Translations under genes and position numbers: made by a program
Assembly (NCBI GenBank): GCA_036346225.1
Contig: JARFIW010000836.1
Coordinates: forward strand, 806,001 to 870,000
DNA length: 64,000 nt
Origin: Platerodrilus igneus
Lineage: Eukaryota; Arthropoda; Insecta; Coleoptera; Lycidae
Reading direction: 5' to 3'
Notes under the pieces: model-generated
Database searches by the model: none
Told to the model about the DNA's origin: nothing
The model's input: only the letters and a program-made list of their open reading frames with translations
Shown here: positions 14,017 through 25,021 of the stretch, one piece after another
How the letters are laid out: every line of letters begins with the position of its first letter
Numbering within the stretch: the first letter of the stretch is position 1

Positions 14017-14510
14017 GGTTTTTACCAGGAAAATTTGTGGTCCGAGTTCGAAACACTCTGATTTTTTTGTAATAGATTATCTGTCAATGATTTTTTTGTT
14101 CAAAGAAACCTTAAAGCGTGAAAATAAAAAGACAGGTAAGCTATCCACAAGAGAAGAGATGTGAGTTTTGTAAATTGTAAGCAACTTTAGGTGAGGATCA
14201 TCTTTGATAATTAAGTACTGGGTCAGAATAATATTATGTTTGAAAGAAACTATACCCTAAATATTCTAAATTCTTTTGTAAGAGAGAAAATATTTTAGAC
14301 TGTATAGATGCTTTCTGATATTACTGTTTGATTTCATTTAGTAAATTCCGTTATTTCCGTTGAGCTAACCAGGCAAAGAAAAGTTAGAAAAGAAGGTAAG
14401 TCAGAAATTTTAAATTCTACAATTTTCTGTACCTGTATCACAGCAATCTTTTAGCGACGCCCAACGCCAGCACTAATTAAGCGGCGCTCCAACGCCAGGC
14501 GTTATCATAT

Positions 14511-14544
<34 letters not shown>

Positions 14545-14994
14545 CTATTACCACCTTCCTTTGTAGTAGGCGCTAAAAGAATGCTGTAACACGGTACAGC
14601 AATGGTAAATCTGAAATTACTAACACACCTTTCTAACTCAACGGTAATGTTTACTATGGAATTTACAAAATTAAATTAAACCCAGCAATCTCAAAAAGCA
14701 TCTATACATTCAAAAACAATTCTCCTTCATACAAAAGAATACAGAACAGTTTACAGCATAATTTTCAAACATAGAATTATTCCTAACAAGTACCTATTTA
14801 CTTAATTATTAAAATATTCCTTACCTAATCTTTGTTAAAATTTACAGAGTTCAAATCTCGTCTCTTGTGGATAATTTACCTGTCTTTTACTACCCCGTTG
14901 GAGAGTATAATTGATCAGTGATGCTCTTCAGATAATCTATTAAGGATTAAAATGTTTCAAACTCTGACCTCAAAACTTTCGAGTAAATATCCGC
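14017..14994. repeat. ~1-kb imperfect palindrome (long inverted repeat)
   Basis: The left arm, about 14017-14460, matches the reverse complement of the right arm, about 14565-14994, over most of its length. Shared blocks in both arms are aatagattatctg, agacaggtaa, atccacaagaga, tctgtaaatt/ttgtaaatt, taattaagta, ctatgtttgaaa/ttatgtttgaaa, attcttttgta, gtatagatgcttt, gtaaattcc, ccgttgag and tcttttagcg. The arms are separated by about 100 bp containing a (TA)n tract (14511-14542). By eye, identity is roughly two thirds to three quarters with several indels. No open frame is conserved between arms. It may be two old repeat copies in opposite orientation, a foldback element, or a hairpin-RNA locus. 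Confidence 0.75.
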
Positions 14995-16297
14995 CTTACA
15001 AAACAAAGTTATTATACGATTAAGAACTTATTCTGCTTTAAATTCAAATGACGAAATACTTAAATATCTGTTACAAACAAAAGGAAATCTAAAATTAATA
15101 TTTGCGAAATCTAATAGCGTTTATCCAATTCGTAAACGGTATTAAACGCCTTTAATTTTCATTTTAAAATTGTCTTTAAAATCTCAGTTTTCCAGTTTGT
15201 TTATATAATTTTAAATCTCCATTTAGAATCTTAATTTTCAAAGTATCCTTTATTTTTCAATTAATTAACTCAGCTTATTCTTTTGCATCAGGACTATCTA
15301 TGTTAAAGATTGTTTAATTCTAGTAATGTTTTAAAATTAATGACGTTCCATATCTATGCAGATATACGTTTTAAGAATTATCTCTTTATTGAAAGTCACA
15401 TTTTAAATATTAAATACTGTCGCATACTTAATAAACGACTTTTCTCAAAAGTAACATGTTTGAGGTTTTAAAATGAATCGCGACTAAATGAATGAATAGC
15501 CGAATACTAAATCTCAATCCCCACATGTTCTTGGCAAAACGCGAATTAATCAATGAATGACGCGTTCTAATCGTGTTCGGCTTTTATATTAAAATTATTT
15601 CTATTCGAGAATTTTCCTGTTCCGTTTGAAACATAATACATCCTAATGATGTCATATTTTCTAGAAGCATTGCAAAGCGTGCAGTTTGTTCTTGTCCAAC
15701 ATACGAGGTTGATGCTCGTGTCGCACCTATTTTATAGTAATGCGAAAGGTATAAAATCGATTTTATGGATTTTCTAATTGTCGCACATGTTCCTTCAATA
15801 AACGTTTAAGTTTTAATAACATTTCTTATTAATTGATGTATTTAAGTAGCTCTTTGTACCGATAACGCACTTTTCCTTATTTCTTAAAAAGCTTCCAGAA
15901 TATGTTATACACACAGCGAAATTAATTTACCTAATTAAAGCTTTAATTACTTAACGAGTTTTGCAAATACAAAAATATTTGCACCCTAATAATTGTAACA
16001 AAAAAGATTGGTTTTTAAGGTAAATAAAACAAACTTTATGCACGGAAGGTGTAGCTTTATAATACATGAAAGTGAATGGATTTATATCTTTAAGTTAAAA
16101 ACCCATTTCTACAGTATTTCGCAACGATTAGTTATTTACGCATACTGCTTGTATGTTTTGTAGTATTTACAAGAATTTACATCGCTTTCCCGCTTTAATG
16201 AAATTGAATGGTTTTTGTATTTACACTTTAAATATGATTGAATTGCATAAAAAGTTTATACCAGGCTTACGATTTTTTTCCAGTCCGTCACTAATTT
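14995..16297. other. AT-rich intergenic DNA
   Basis: No gene, RNA or repeat boundary is recognised. Composition is uniformly AT-rich. Confidence 0.45.
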
Positions 16298-16477
16298 AAT
16301 ACAGGGAAATTATGCTTTTTATCAACGCCGATGAATTTGATAGCCGTTTACATGCAATACGTTTATATACAGGTTGGTACAATAAATATTCGGAAATTTC
16401 AATTTTTTCTGATTTGCTTCTATTTGGATTGGCATTGTTTATGGATTTGGATTTCAATGACCTCTCTCTTATCACGT

Positions 16478-16520
<43 letters not shown>
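16298..16520 (-). mobile_element. Second copy of the (TA)n-containing repeat, opposite orientation
   Basis: On the minus strand, starting at the (TA)n tract (16479-16520), the sequence reads gacgtgataagagagaggtc and then resembles 12655-12780 for about 110 bp, including gaaatttcc-gaatatt. The outer end, taatacagggaaatta at 16298-16313, contains the acaggg core of the 12.5-kb MITE end. The other terminus is not identifiable. I interpret it as a diverged relative of that MITE. Confidence 0.5.
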
Positions 16521-16523
<3 letters not shown>

Positions 16524-16613
16524 GTTATTAAGATGAAATGAAAACCCAACTTTGTATTTAAAGTTGAATTACCATTTCAAATCGAACTAGTAATTGAAAA
16601 CCACTAAAAGAAC

Positions 16614-16686
16614 GGCTACAGCAGGACTTGAACCTGCAACCTCTGATTTTCCGGATCAGTGCTCTAACCAATTGAGCTATCTAGCC
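16614..16686 (-). pseudogene. tRNA-like sequence (tRNA pseudogene or SINE head)
   Basis: The minus strand folds into a 73-nt cloverleaf: a 7-bp acceptor stem (one G-G mismatch at pair 6), a D arm with an A-box-like TAGCTCAATTGG, a perfect 5-bp anticodon stem, and a perfect 5-bp T stem with B box GGTTCAAGTCC. The 7-nt anticodon loop is CCGGAAA, so by position the anticodon is GGA (serine). Position 33 is C instead of the near-universal T, and there is no long variable arm, which a nuclear tRNA-Ser should have. A working tRNA-Ser is therefore unlikely. The polymerase III boxes are intact, and downstream on the same strand lies a (TA)n tract about 95 bp away, so a tRNA-derived SINE head is possible; no target duplication was found. 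Confidence 0.55.
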
Positions 16687-16865
16687 TAATTGTTTAGATG
16701 ATGTTATACTTAATACTACTGAAGCTTGGCTCTTGTTAACGATTTTCAATTACGTCTTGCATTTAAGGAAATTGAATCTAGTTATATACATAATTCATGT
16801 ACTAATAACTTGATCATCCCATTTTGCAACGTTCGGAATAATACAAACATGTAATTATATTATTA

Positions 16866-16990
16866 TTAATAGAAGAATAATCACATTTGGAATGCAAATG
16901 AATGCTTATATATATTAATAGTTAATAGTTATTAATATATATATTAAGCATTCATTTGCATTCCAAATGTGGATTATTCTTCTCTATTAA
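16866..16990. repeat. Near-perfect ~125-bp hairpin
   Basis: The left arm (agaagaataatcacatttgg ... through 16925) and the right arm (through ggattattcttctc ending about 16986) are reverse complements over about 55-60 bp, with only small AT indels. The best block, catttggaatgcaaatgaat followed by gctta, pairs without mismatch. The loop is a few AT bases around 16924. An RNA from either strand would form one long stem. It may be a foldback MITE, a small-RNA hairpin, or an arrested-fork palindrome. Confidence 0.8.
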
Positions 16991-17447
16991 ATACACACTG
17001 TGTTTAAATGCAAAACGTGGTGCTTAGTCAGTTCTGTAATAACTGATTAAACAATCAGAAGGTATGGCGTATTAACTGTAACTACATTATAATAAGCTGT
17101 GATGATACAACAATATGCATGAGAGTAGCTAAATTAGATTGATGAGCGATCTCAACATATATTAAGGCGTATCATTATCCTAATATTATGACCCTTAAAC
17201 CGCAACATTTACAGTAGTATTATGTTATGTTAAGTTAACGAACGGCCTACATAAGTGCCGTGCATGGACATTTTAGATTCTCTTTTGAAATAGTGTGTTT
17301 GCGAAAGGTTGTGTAGCTATTCGTTTGTGATTATTTAAATTTAGTATTATTAATAAGGTAAAGGTTTAGTTTGTTTGTATTGCGAATAGCTACCTAATTT
17401 AAGTACGTAACTACACACATTTTATAAAAAATTGTTCAAAGCTTTTA

Positions 17448-17766
17448 TTTTTTTTAAGAAATCGTGCTTTTGCATATACATTACTTTACTCCCCTTCTTA
17501 AACATCAACTAAAGTGGGTGATTCACGATTTCATTAGGCAAAGTGATCTGCTTTTTAGAAAAATAAAGTCGGTTTGTCAAAAATACACTTTCTGTGGTGT
17601 CTCCTCTTTACTTTACACGTACACGTACTGACATTTTTGAAAAGATCCGTTTAAATTTTAAGTCATTATTTTTAAGAAATCATTTTTTATGCGTAATTGT
17701 CAGTTTACGTCCTTTTCTTAAGCATCTGTTAAAATATTTCTATGAAGTTGTGAATCACCCTGTATA
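17448..17766. repeat. Diverged direct repeat with MITE-like ends
   Basis: The block near 17448-17526 (aagaaatc ... cttcttaaacatc ... gtgggtgattcac) recurs about 217-220 bp later near 17665-17760 (aagaaatc ... ttttcttaagcatc ... gtgaatcaccctgtatac). gggtgattcac at 17516-17526 is the reverse complement of gtgaatcaccc at 17750-17760. The right end, caccctgtata, equals the MITE terminus at 12819-12829. It is probably one or two decayed MITE copies lying just before the errantivirus array. Confidence 0.5.
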
Positions 17767-17791
17767 CAAATCCTCATTTAGCACTAATACG

Positions 17792-18349
17792 AGTTATGTA
17801 TCACCCAATCTTTATATGTATTATAAAATAGAATCTAATAGGAAATTAATAGAAATCATTAAGAAATTATTAAGTCAAGTACAACAATGTAATTCAAGGA
17901 TAGATATAAAAAAGGTATTAACAGTTATGAGAACGGATGCAATACATTGTATTCCAGACGATCGTGAAACTACAGGTGGCAGGTCACAGACGGTTAAGAT
18001 ACTGCGATTACCTAGAAAGTGAGATTGTTACAATGTATTATAAATAAAATTAGGAAATAAGCAGACATAAGCTCTGCAAGTTCCCACAGAATTGTGAGGT
18101 GCAGGGACAACCTAAATACGCCAGGAGCCCTAAGACCAGTGAGTCAAAGTATTTCAGCTTTAACATTGCAGTTTGCTTAAGCTACTCACCCTAATATTAG
18201 TTCAATTAGTAATTATTTTTTGACTTAGAATATTAAATCAAGATTGTCAAAATTCCATATTTAATATCTGTTTGAAGAATAAATAAATTGTTAGGAAGTT
18301 TTTGGAAGTAGCTTTTAAAAACGCCGTTCCCAAGGTCCGAAACGTAACT
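17792..18349 (+). repeat. Errantivirus-type LTR A (5' LTR of array)
   Basis: First of three direct LTR copies (558 bp). It begins AGTTATGTATC and ends AACGTAACT, giving the short inverted AGTTA/TAACT-type ends typical of errantiviruses. The flanking 4 bp, tacg (17788-17791), fit the TAYR-like target preference of this group; the far end of the array is followed by taca (32386-32389), one CpG transition away. LTR A differs from B and C at shared diagnostic sites (for example it lacks the extra ttcatgag context near 21780 and 31955), so it is not the young partner of LTR B. Confidence 0.85.
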
Positions 18350-18367
18350 GGCGTAGCCGGTAGGATG
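18349..18367 (+). other. Primer-binding site of unit 1
   Basis: Immediately after LTR A the sequence reads tggcgtagccggtaggatg; the second unit has tggcgcagccggtaggatg at 22210-22228. Starting with TGG at the last LTR base, it fits a tRNA 3' end. The TGGCGCAG-type site resembles the tRNA-Ser primer sites reported for the 17.6/297/tom errantivirus group; that assignment is from memory. Confidence 0.6.
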
Positions 18368-19867
18368 TCAAAAGGTCACTAGAGAACCCAAATTCGAAGA
18401 ACTGGTGGTCTGGAATTTCAATTCCTAATTTGACAGAACCTAAACAAAGTTGGACCAGGTACAAGCCTCAACCGAATCCAGCTAAACAAACCTTGGAAGA
18501 GATACAAGCATCGATCGAATCCAAACCAAACCAACGTGGACAAACTACAAAATCGACAGAGTCCATGAAAGCGACGAAAAAATTAGTGTAAGTTTATTTT
18601 TCTTAAAACCAATTGATTTTCGACAAATTTATTGATATTCGCTAGTAATAGAATTTTTTTTAAATTTTATTGTTTTATGTATGTACAAAAATTTTCATTT
18701 TTAATTATTGCAATTTATGCCATTTAATGAAAATAATTTACTTATATATTAATTATTTTCAAATACGAAAGATTATTTTTAAAGCAAGAGAACTTTTACG
18801 CAACTATTAGTACAATTATTACAAAACGTAACTGACGTACGAATTATTGAAACGAAACAAAAACGATTTTAAAATACCAAAAATAGAACGTAATTAATTT
18901 ACAATTTTATGTACAAAAATTTAATACCGAAAGCTAATGTATAAAACGCAACTAACTATAGAAACGATTATTCAAACGTAACCTTCATTCTATAAATTAG
19001 ACACTTTAGTGTATAAATTATAGAAACGCACTTTGCAATTTATTAATAAATTAACTCATCATGAATTTAAACAAAGCGTATAAAATTACGACCGGAAACG
19101 CTCATCATTGAATACAAAGTTATTTCAGTACATAACAAAACAATTACTGAATAAAATTTAAACGTAACATTTTATGATGAAATACTTCAGCAATTAACGA
19201 GGTAATTAATTGTAGAAAAGATGCAAATTATTCATTTTTACCTAGACTGAAAACAAAATCTTCAAATAGAGTTAAAACTTTGTAATTTAAACAAGTTTAT
19301 TGCTTAAATTATAAAGGAAACTGATGCAATTACTGCAACAAAACGGTAGACTGAAAACTTGCAACTTTATATTTAGACTTAAGGTAATCAGACAATACGG
19401 TTACAGAGAAACATTTATGCACGTTCAATTAACACCTACGGAAAAGAGATAATTACAGCAGACTCAATTAATCGGCAGGAATAAAATAAGATCGTAACTG
19501 GCGCAACAAAACGTACTAAGTACAACGCAAATTATTGCAAAAATATTAATTCCATAGAAACCTTTCAGAGAATTAAAACCGCAACAACTTTAACATCCGC
19601 GAATTATATAAATAAACGAATTCAAGGCTACAGCAATAAACCACTTTTCCAAGCACAAATCCCTCAATTCAAATTACAGCACAGTATAACTAAGTACAAA
19701 TACAAGTAACTCGACTCTTAAATAACCCAACACTCTTCGAACTAAAAATTAATAAACCAAACTAAAAAGTAACAGTACAAACCGTGAAATAAATCACAAT
19801 TTTACAAAATTTTGAAACTAATTAAAATTGAAAGTAACTATCAATTATTAGAACACCCTTAACAATC

Positions 19868-20137
19868 ATGAGTTCAGATATGAAAATTTATCTCAAAACC
19901 ATCCCTACCTTTAACGGAGATCAAGCTTTGCTAGGGAATTTCATTACAACAAATGAAATATTTTTGAAAACTTTCTACAAACCAGGAGATAACAAAAGAA
20001 ATGTATTACTTTTACGCTTGATAATAAGTAAACTAACCGGATGGGCACTAACGCTAATAGCCCTCCGAGATGACTTAGAATAGTGGGAAGACTTTAAACG
20101 GATACTAATCGCATATTTTGGCGATCAAAGAAACATA
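19868..20137 (+). pseudogene. Gag N-terminal fragment, unit 1
   Basis: The frame starts at an ATG and carries the errantivirus Gag pattern IPTFNGDQALLGNFI, then KLTGWALTLI and, past a stop, LKRILIAYFGDQ. Gag forms the particle shell. Only about 90 residues remain. An in-frame TAG at 20081-20083 replaces CAG, which is kept in unit 2. After the YFGDQRNI region the sequence departs from the longer Gag found on the minus strand at 34930-35467 and becomes Env-like. It is the only candidate start for the fused frame. Confidence 0.75.
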
Positions 20138-21585
20138 GAAGATATATTTAACAAATTAATACCCACATAACAAAGTACAAGACGAAAAAAAGGACTAATC
20201 AACGGATTAGGTAACATAATTAGAGCGATTACAGGCAATTTAGATAACTAAGACGCAGAACGTTATGACAACGCAATACAGCAATTAATCAAAAATCAAA
20301 TCGATATAAAAACCATTATTAGCAACCAAATACCTCTAACCCAATCAACCATTATAAAATTCAACATAAACATTAAGAAAGCTAGTAAGAAATCAAGATA
20401 GTATAGCCAATAGAATACAAACCTTTGAAACTAACATACAAACTACCATGTCACGAATGCGAGATTTAATTAGATTCAATACAATATTCACTCAAATTAT
20501 ATCAATCCTTACTTTAATTCAACAAATTTTAGTCACTTTAAAAAATGGCGTAACATTTGCAAAATTAAATACCTTACACTCTAGCATCATCGAACCAAGT
20601 GACTTATTAAAAAAATTATTAAGACTTAGATCATTTGTAACGAATAGTAAATTACCCTTTGATGTAGTAGAATCAAACATTCTGATATTTCAAAAAGTAG
20701 CTATAGTAAAAGGCTATGTAAAGAATAACGAAATAACATTTCTAATAGAAATCCCAATAGTAAAAAGTAACAATTATAATTATTATCATTTATTTGGTTT
20801 TTAAATGAAAATTACTAGCATGTATCATGTAATCATACCCAAAACCAAGTTCCTATCCTTAAATGAACTAAGATATGGTTATACAAACAGAAAATGTAAC
20901 GAAGTAGCACCAAATCAACATCTATGCCAATCATTGACAACAACAACTATCCAAGAAAACAGCCCTTGCAAAGTACAATTATTAAAATTTTCAAATCATT
21001 ACAAAAACTGTGAAGCCAAACCCGAACAAATCACCAACATGAAGATTCAAAAAGTTACAGAAAACAAATGGATTGCCATTTTCCCAACAGAAGTAATAGC
21101 AACCGTCCACTGCAATCAAGACGAAAGCAATCTAGCACTAACCAGAAGCAAATTAATCACCCTTAAAGAAGATTGTTATTTAAAATTAAAAAAACGAAAT
21201 AATCAAAGTTTATCAAGACCCTACAGTAACCAAGAAGTTCGCAAATTTACCGGAATTACAATTCAAGATACAATAACCATAAGATGAAGAAATAATCAAG
21301 AAACCCTTGCAGCTAGAACATCTAGACCTAGACGAACTCAACCACGCCATAAAATTAATGGAAAACTATAAAGAACACTTAAGTAAATTAAAAGTGCCCA
21401 AGTTACACTATGATAATATAAACGTTTGGACAATTGTATTAATCATTTTAATTATTTTATTGATCACATATGTATTTTACCAAATGTATCTTAGATATAA
21501 GAATAAAGAAAAGAGTTTTAGATTTAAAGGAACAAAGGTGAATAAAGAAACAAATGCACCCTTAGGGACCATGAATTTTAAATAA
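20138..21585 (+). pseudogene. Envelope (baculovirus-F-like) remnant, unit 1
   Basis: Errantivirus Env proteins are membrane fusion proteins related to the baculovirus F protein. What remains here, in order: a basic furin-type site RRKK at 20180-20191, a following hydrophobic Gly/Ile-rich stretch with ITGNLDN (fusion-peptide region), the ectodomain pieces at 20448-20804 and 20805-21287 with several cysteines, and a C-terminal piece (21307-21585) with the transmembrane segment VWTIVLIILIILLITYVFY and a basic tail. Almost all of the surface subunit upstream of the cleavage site is missing. Stops at 20168-20170, 20250-20252, 20802-20804 and 21285-21287 break it, so it is not expected to make a working protein. 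Confidence 0.75.
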
Positions 21586-21646
21586 TGAATTTTATGAATT
21601 TAAAAATTAAGCAAGGAAAACCTTAATTTTTCATTTACGACGGAGA

Positions 21647-22210
21647 AGTTATATATCCCCCAATCTTTATATATATTATAAAATAGAATCTAATAGGAAA
21701 CTATTAGGAATCATTAAGAAATTATTAAGTCAAGTACAACAATGTAATTCAAGGATAAATATAAAAAGGTTATTTTAACAGTTCATGAGAACGGATGCAA
21801 TATAATGTATTCCAAACGATAGTGATACTGCAGGTGGCAGGTCACAGACGGTTAAGATACCGCGATTACCTAGAAAGTAAGATTGTTACAATGTATTATG
21901 AATAGCATTAAGAAATAAGCAGACATGAGCTCTGCAAGTTCCCACAGAATTGTGAGGTGCAGGACAACATAAATACGCCGGGAGCCTCAAGACCAGTGAG
22001 TCAGTCAAAATATTTCAGCTTTAACATTGCAGTTTGCTTAAGATACTCACTATAATATTAGTTCAATTAGTAATTATTTTTTGACTTAAAATATTAAATC
22101 AAGATTATCAAAATTCCATATTTAATATCTGTTTGAAGAATAAATAAATTGTTACGAAGTTTTTGGAAGTAGTTTTTAAAAACAGCGCTCCCAAGGCCCG
22201 AAACGTAACT
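21647..22210 (+). repeat. Errantivirus LTR B, shared by both units
   Basis: A 564-bp LTR (AGTTATATATC ... AACGTAACT) serves as 3' LTR of unit 1 and 5' LTR of unit 2. It is closer to LTR C than to LTR A. A primer-binding site follows at 22210-22228. Confidence 0.85.
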
Positions 22211-23763
22211 GGCGCAGCCGGTAGGATGTCAAAAGGACACTAGGGAACCCAAATTCGAAGAACTGGTGGTCTGGAATTTCAATTCCCAATTTGGCAGAAC
22301 CCAAACAAAGTAAGACCAGGTTCAATCCTCGACCGAATCCAGCTAAACAAACCTTGAAGAGATACAAGAATCGATCAAATCTAAACCAACATGGACGAAC
22401 TAAAAAGTCGACAGAGTTTATGAAAGCAACGAAGAAATTAATGTACGTTCATTTTCCTTAAAACCAATTGATTTTTGACAAATTTATTGATATTCGCTAG
22501 TAATAGAATTTTTTTTTAAATTTTATTATTTTATGTATGTACAGAAATTTTTATTTTTAATTACTGCAATTTGTCATTTAATGAAAATAATTTACTTATA
22601 TATTAAGGGAATTATTTTCAAATACGAAATATTATTTTTAAAGCAAGAGAATTTTTACGCAACTATTAGTACAATTATTGCATGTAATAAACAAACTAAA
22701 ACGTAACTGACGTACGAATTATTGTAACGAAATGAAAACGATTTTAAAATGCCATAAATAAAACGTAATTAATTTACAATTTTGTGTACAGAAAATTTTA
22801 CCAAAAGCTAATGCATAAAAGGCAACTAATTATTGAAACAATTATTCAAACGTAACCTTCATTCTATAAATTAAACATTTTAGTGTATAAATTATAGAAA
22901 TTCACTTTGCAATCTATTAATAAATTAACTCATTACGAATTAAAACAAAGCGTATAAAATTATGACCGGAAACGCTCATCACTGAATACAGAGTTATTTC
23001 ATTACAATTACTGAATAAAATTCACTCGTAAACGCACATCGCAACTTTATAAAAGACAACATTTAAGCGTAACATTTTATGATTAAATACTTCAGCAATT
23101 AACGAAGTAATTAATTGTAGAAAATTATTTATTTTCACCTAGACTGAAAACAAAATCTTCAAGTAGACTTAAAACTTTGTAATTTAAACAAGTTTATTGT
23201 ATAAATTATAAAGGAAACTGATGCAATTAGTGTAACAAAACGGTAGGCTGAAAACTTGCAACTTTATATTTAGACTCAAGGTAACGAAGCAATACTATTA
23301 CAGAGAAACATTTATGCACCTTCAATTAACACCTACGGAGAAGAGATAATTAAAGTAGACTTAATTAATCAACAAGAACAAAATAAGATTGTAACTGGCA
23401 AAACAAAACGTACTAAGTACAACGCAAATTATTGCAAAAATATTAATTTCACAGAAACCGTTTAGAGAATTAAAACCGCGACAACTTTAACATCTGCGAA
23501 TTATATAAATAAACGAATTCAAGGCTACAGCAATTAACCAGACCTTTTCAAGCACACATCCTTAATTCAAATTACAGCACCGTATAACTAAGTACAAATA
23601 CAAGTAACTCGACTCTTAAATAACCCAACAAACTTTAAACTGAAAATTAATAAACCAAACTAAAAAGTAACAGTACAAATCGTGAAATAAATCCCAATTT
23701 TACAAAAATTTGAAACTAATTCAAATCGAAAGTAAGTATTAATTATTAGAACCCTAAACAATC

Positions 23764-24033
23764 ATGAGTTCAGATATGAAGATTTATCTCGAAACCATCC
23801 CCATCTTTAACGGAGATCAAGCTTTTCTAGGGAATTTCATTACAACACGTGAAATATTTTTGAAAACCTTCTGCAAACCCGGGGATAACGAAAGAAATGT
23901 ATTACTTTTACGCCTGATAATAAGTATACTGACCGGATGGGCACTAACGCTAATAGCCAGCCGAGATGATTTAGAACAGTGGGAAGACCTTAAACGGATA
24001 CTAATCGCATATTTTGGAGATCAAAAACCATAG
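23764..24033 (+). pseudogene. Gag N-terminal fragment, unit 2
   Basis: Open for 89 codons and nearly identical to the unit 1 fragment, with IPIFNGDQAFLGNFI, ASRDDLEQWEDLKRILIAYF and GDQ. It keeps the CAG that is TAG in unit 1. One base is lost just after GDQ compared with unit 1, which ends the frame at 24031-24033 just before the Gag/Env junction. Confidence 0.75.
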
Positions 24034-25021
24034 AAGATAAATTTAACAAATTAATACCCACAGAACAAAGTACAAGACGAAAAAGAGGACTAATTAACGG
24101 ATTAGTTAACATAATGAAAGCTATCACAGGCAATTTAGATAACCAAGGCGCAGAACGTTATGACAAGGCAATATAGCAATTAATTGAAAATCAAAACGAT
24201 ATCAAGACCATTATTAGCAACCAAACATCTCTAACCCAATCAACCATTATAAAATTTAACGAAACATTAAGAAAGCTAGTAAGAAATCAAGTACAAACCC
24301 TTGAAACTAACATGCAAACTACCATGTTAGGAATGCTAGATTTAATTAGATTCAATACAATATTCACTCAAATTATATCAACCTTTACTTTAATTCAACA
24401 AATTTTAGCCACTTTTGAAAATGCCGTAACATTTGCAAAATTAAATACCTTACACTCTAGCATCATAGAACCAAGTGACTTATTAAAGAAATTATTAAGA
24501 ATTAGATCATTTATAACAAATAGTAAAGTACTCTTTAATGTAGTAGAATCAAACATTCTGATATTTGAAAAAATAGCTATAGTAAAAGGCTATTTAAGAA
24601 TAACGAAATAACACTTTAATAGAAATCCCAATAGTAGAAAGTAACAATTATAATTATTATCATGTATTTGCGTTTGTAATGAAAATTACTAGCATGTATC
24701 AAGTTATCATAACCAAAACCAAGTTCCTATCCTTAAATGAACTAAGATATAGTTATACAAACAAAAAAATGTAATGAAGTAACATCAAATCAATATCTAT
24801 GCCAATCATTAACAACAACAACTATCCAACATAATGATTCAAAAAGTTACAGAAAACAAATGGATTGCCATTTTCCAAACAGAAGTAATAGCAACCGTCC
24901 ACTGCAATCAAGACGAAGACAATCTAGCACTAACCAGAAGCAAATTAATCACCCTTAAAGAAGATTGTTATTTAAAATTAAAAAACGAAATAATCAGAGT
25001 TTATCAGAACCCTACAGTAAC
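24034..25021 (+). pseudogene. Envelope remnant, unit 2, 5' part
   Basis: The furin-type motif RRKR at 24075-24086 is intact here (RRKK in unit 1), followed by the same Ile/Gly-rich stretch and TGNLDN. Pieces 24312-24611 and 24834-25079 correspond to the unit 1 ectodomain. The Pao LTR begins at 25022, so the last codons of the second open frame are not Env. Several stops and frame changes are present. Confidence 0.7.
25017..25021 (+). other. Target-site duplication of Pao element (left)
   Basis: gtaac at 25017-25021 is repeated at 31409-31413, and unit 1, which is uninterrupted, has a single copy in the same context near 21227. Five base pairs is the usual BEL/Pao duplication length. Confidence 0.85.

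Larger units (their letters stand above)
18350..21646 (+). mobile_element. Errantivirus derivative, unit 1: internal region without pol
   Basis: A 3.3-kb internal region lies between LTR A and LTR B: a 1.5-kb leader, a Gag N-terminal fragment (19868-20137), then directly an Env remnant (20138-21585), ending in a purine-rich tract (cgacggaga, 21638-21646) before the next LTR. A full errantivirus internal region is more than twice as long; protease, RT, RNase H and integrase are absent. Unit 2 has the same structure and the same junction, so the deletion predates at least one copying step. Movement would need proteins from a complete relative. Confidence 0.8.

Noticed and set aside
16312..16531. 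Two overlapping open frames ending in repeated Tyr-Ile
   Set aside because: They are translations of the (TA)n tract and its flank, without any family signature.
16614..16686. Functional tRNA-Ser(GGA)
   Set aside because: No long variable arm, C at position 33 and an acceptor-stem mismatch.
17594..18022. 142-codon open frame
   Set aside because: It crosses the border at 17792 between unique DNA and errantivirus LTR A, so it is a chance frame.
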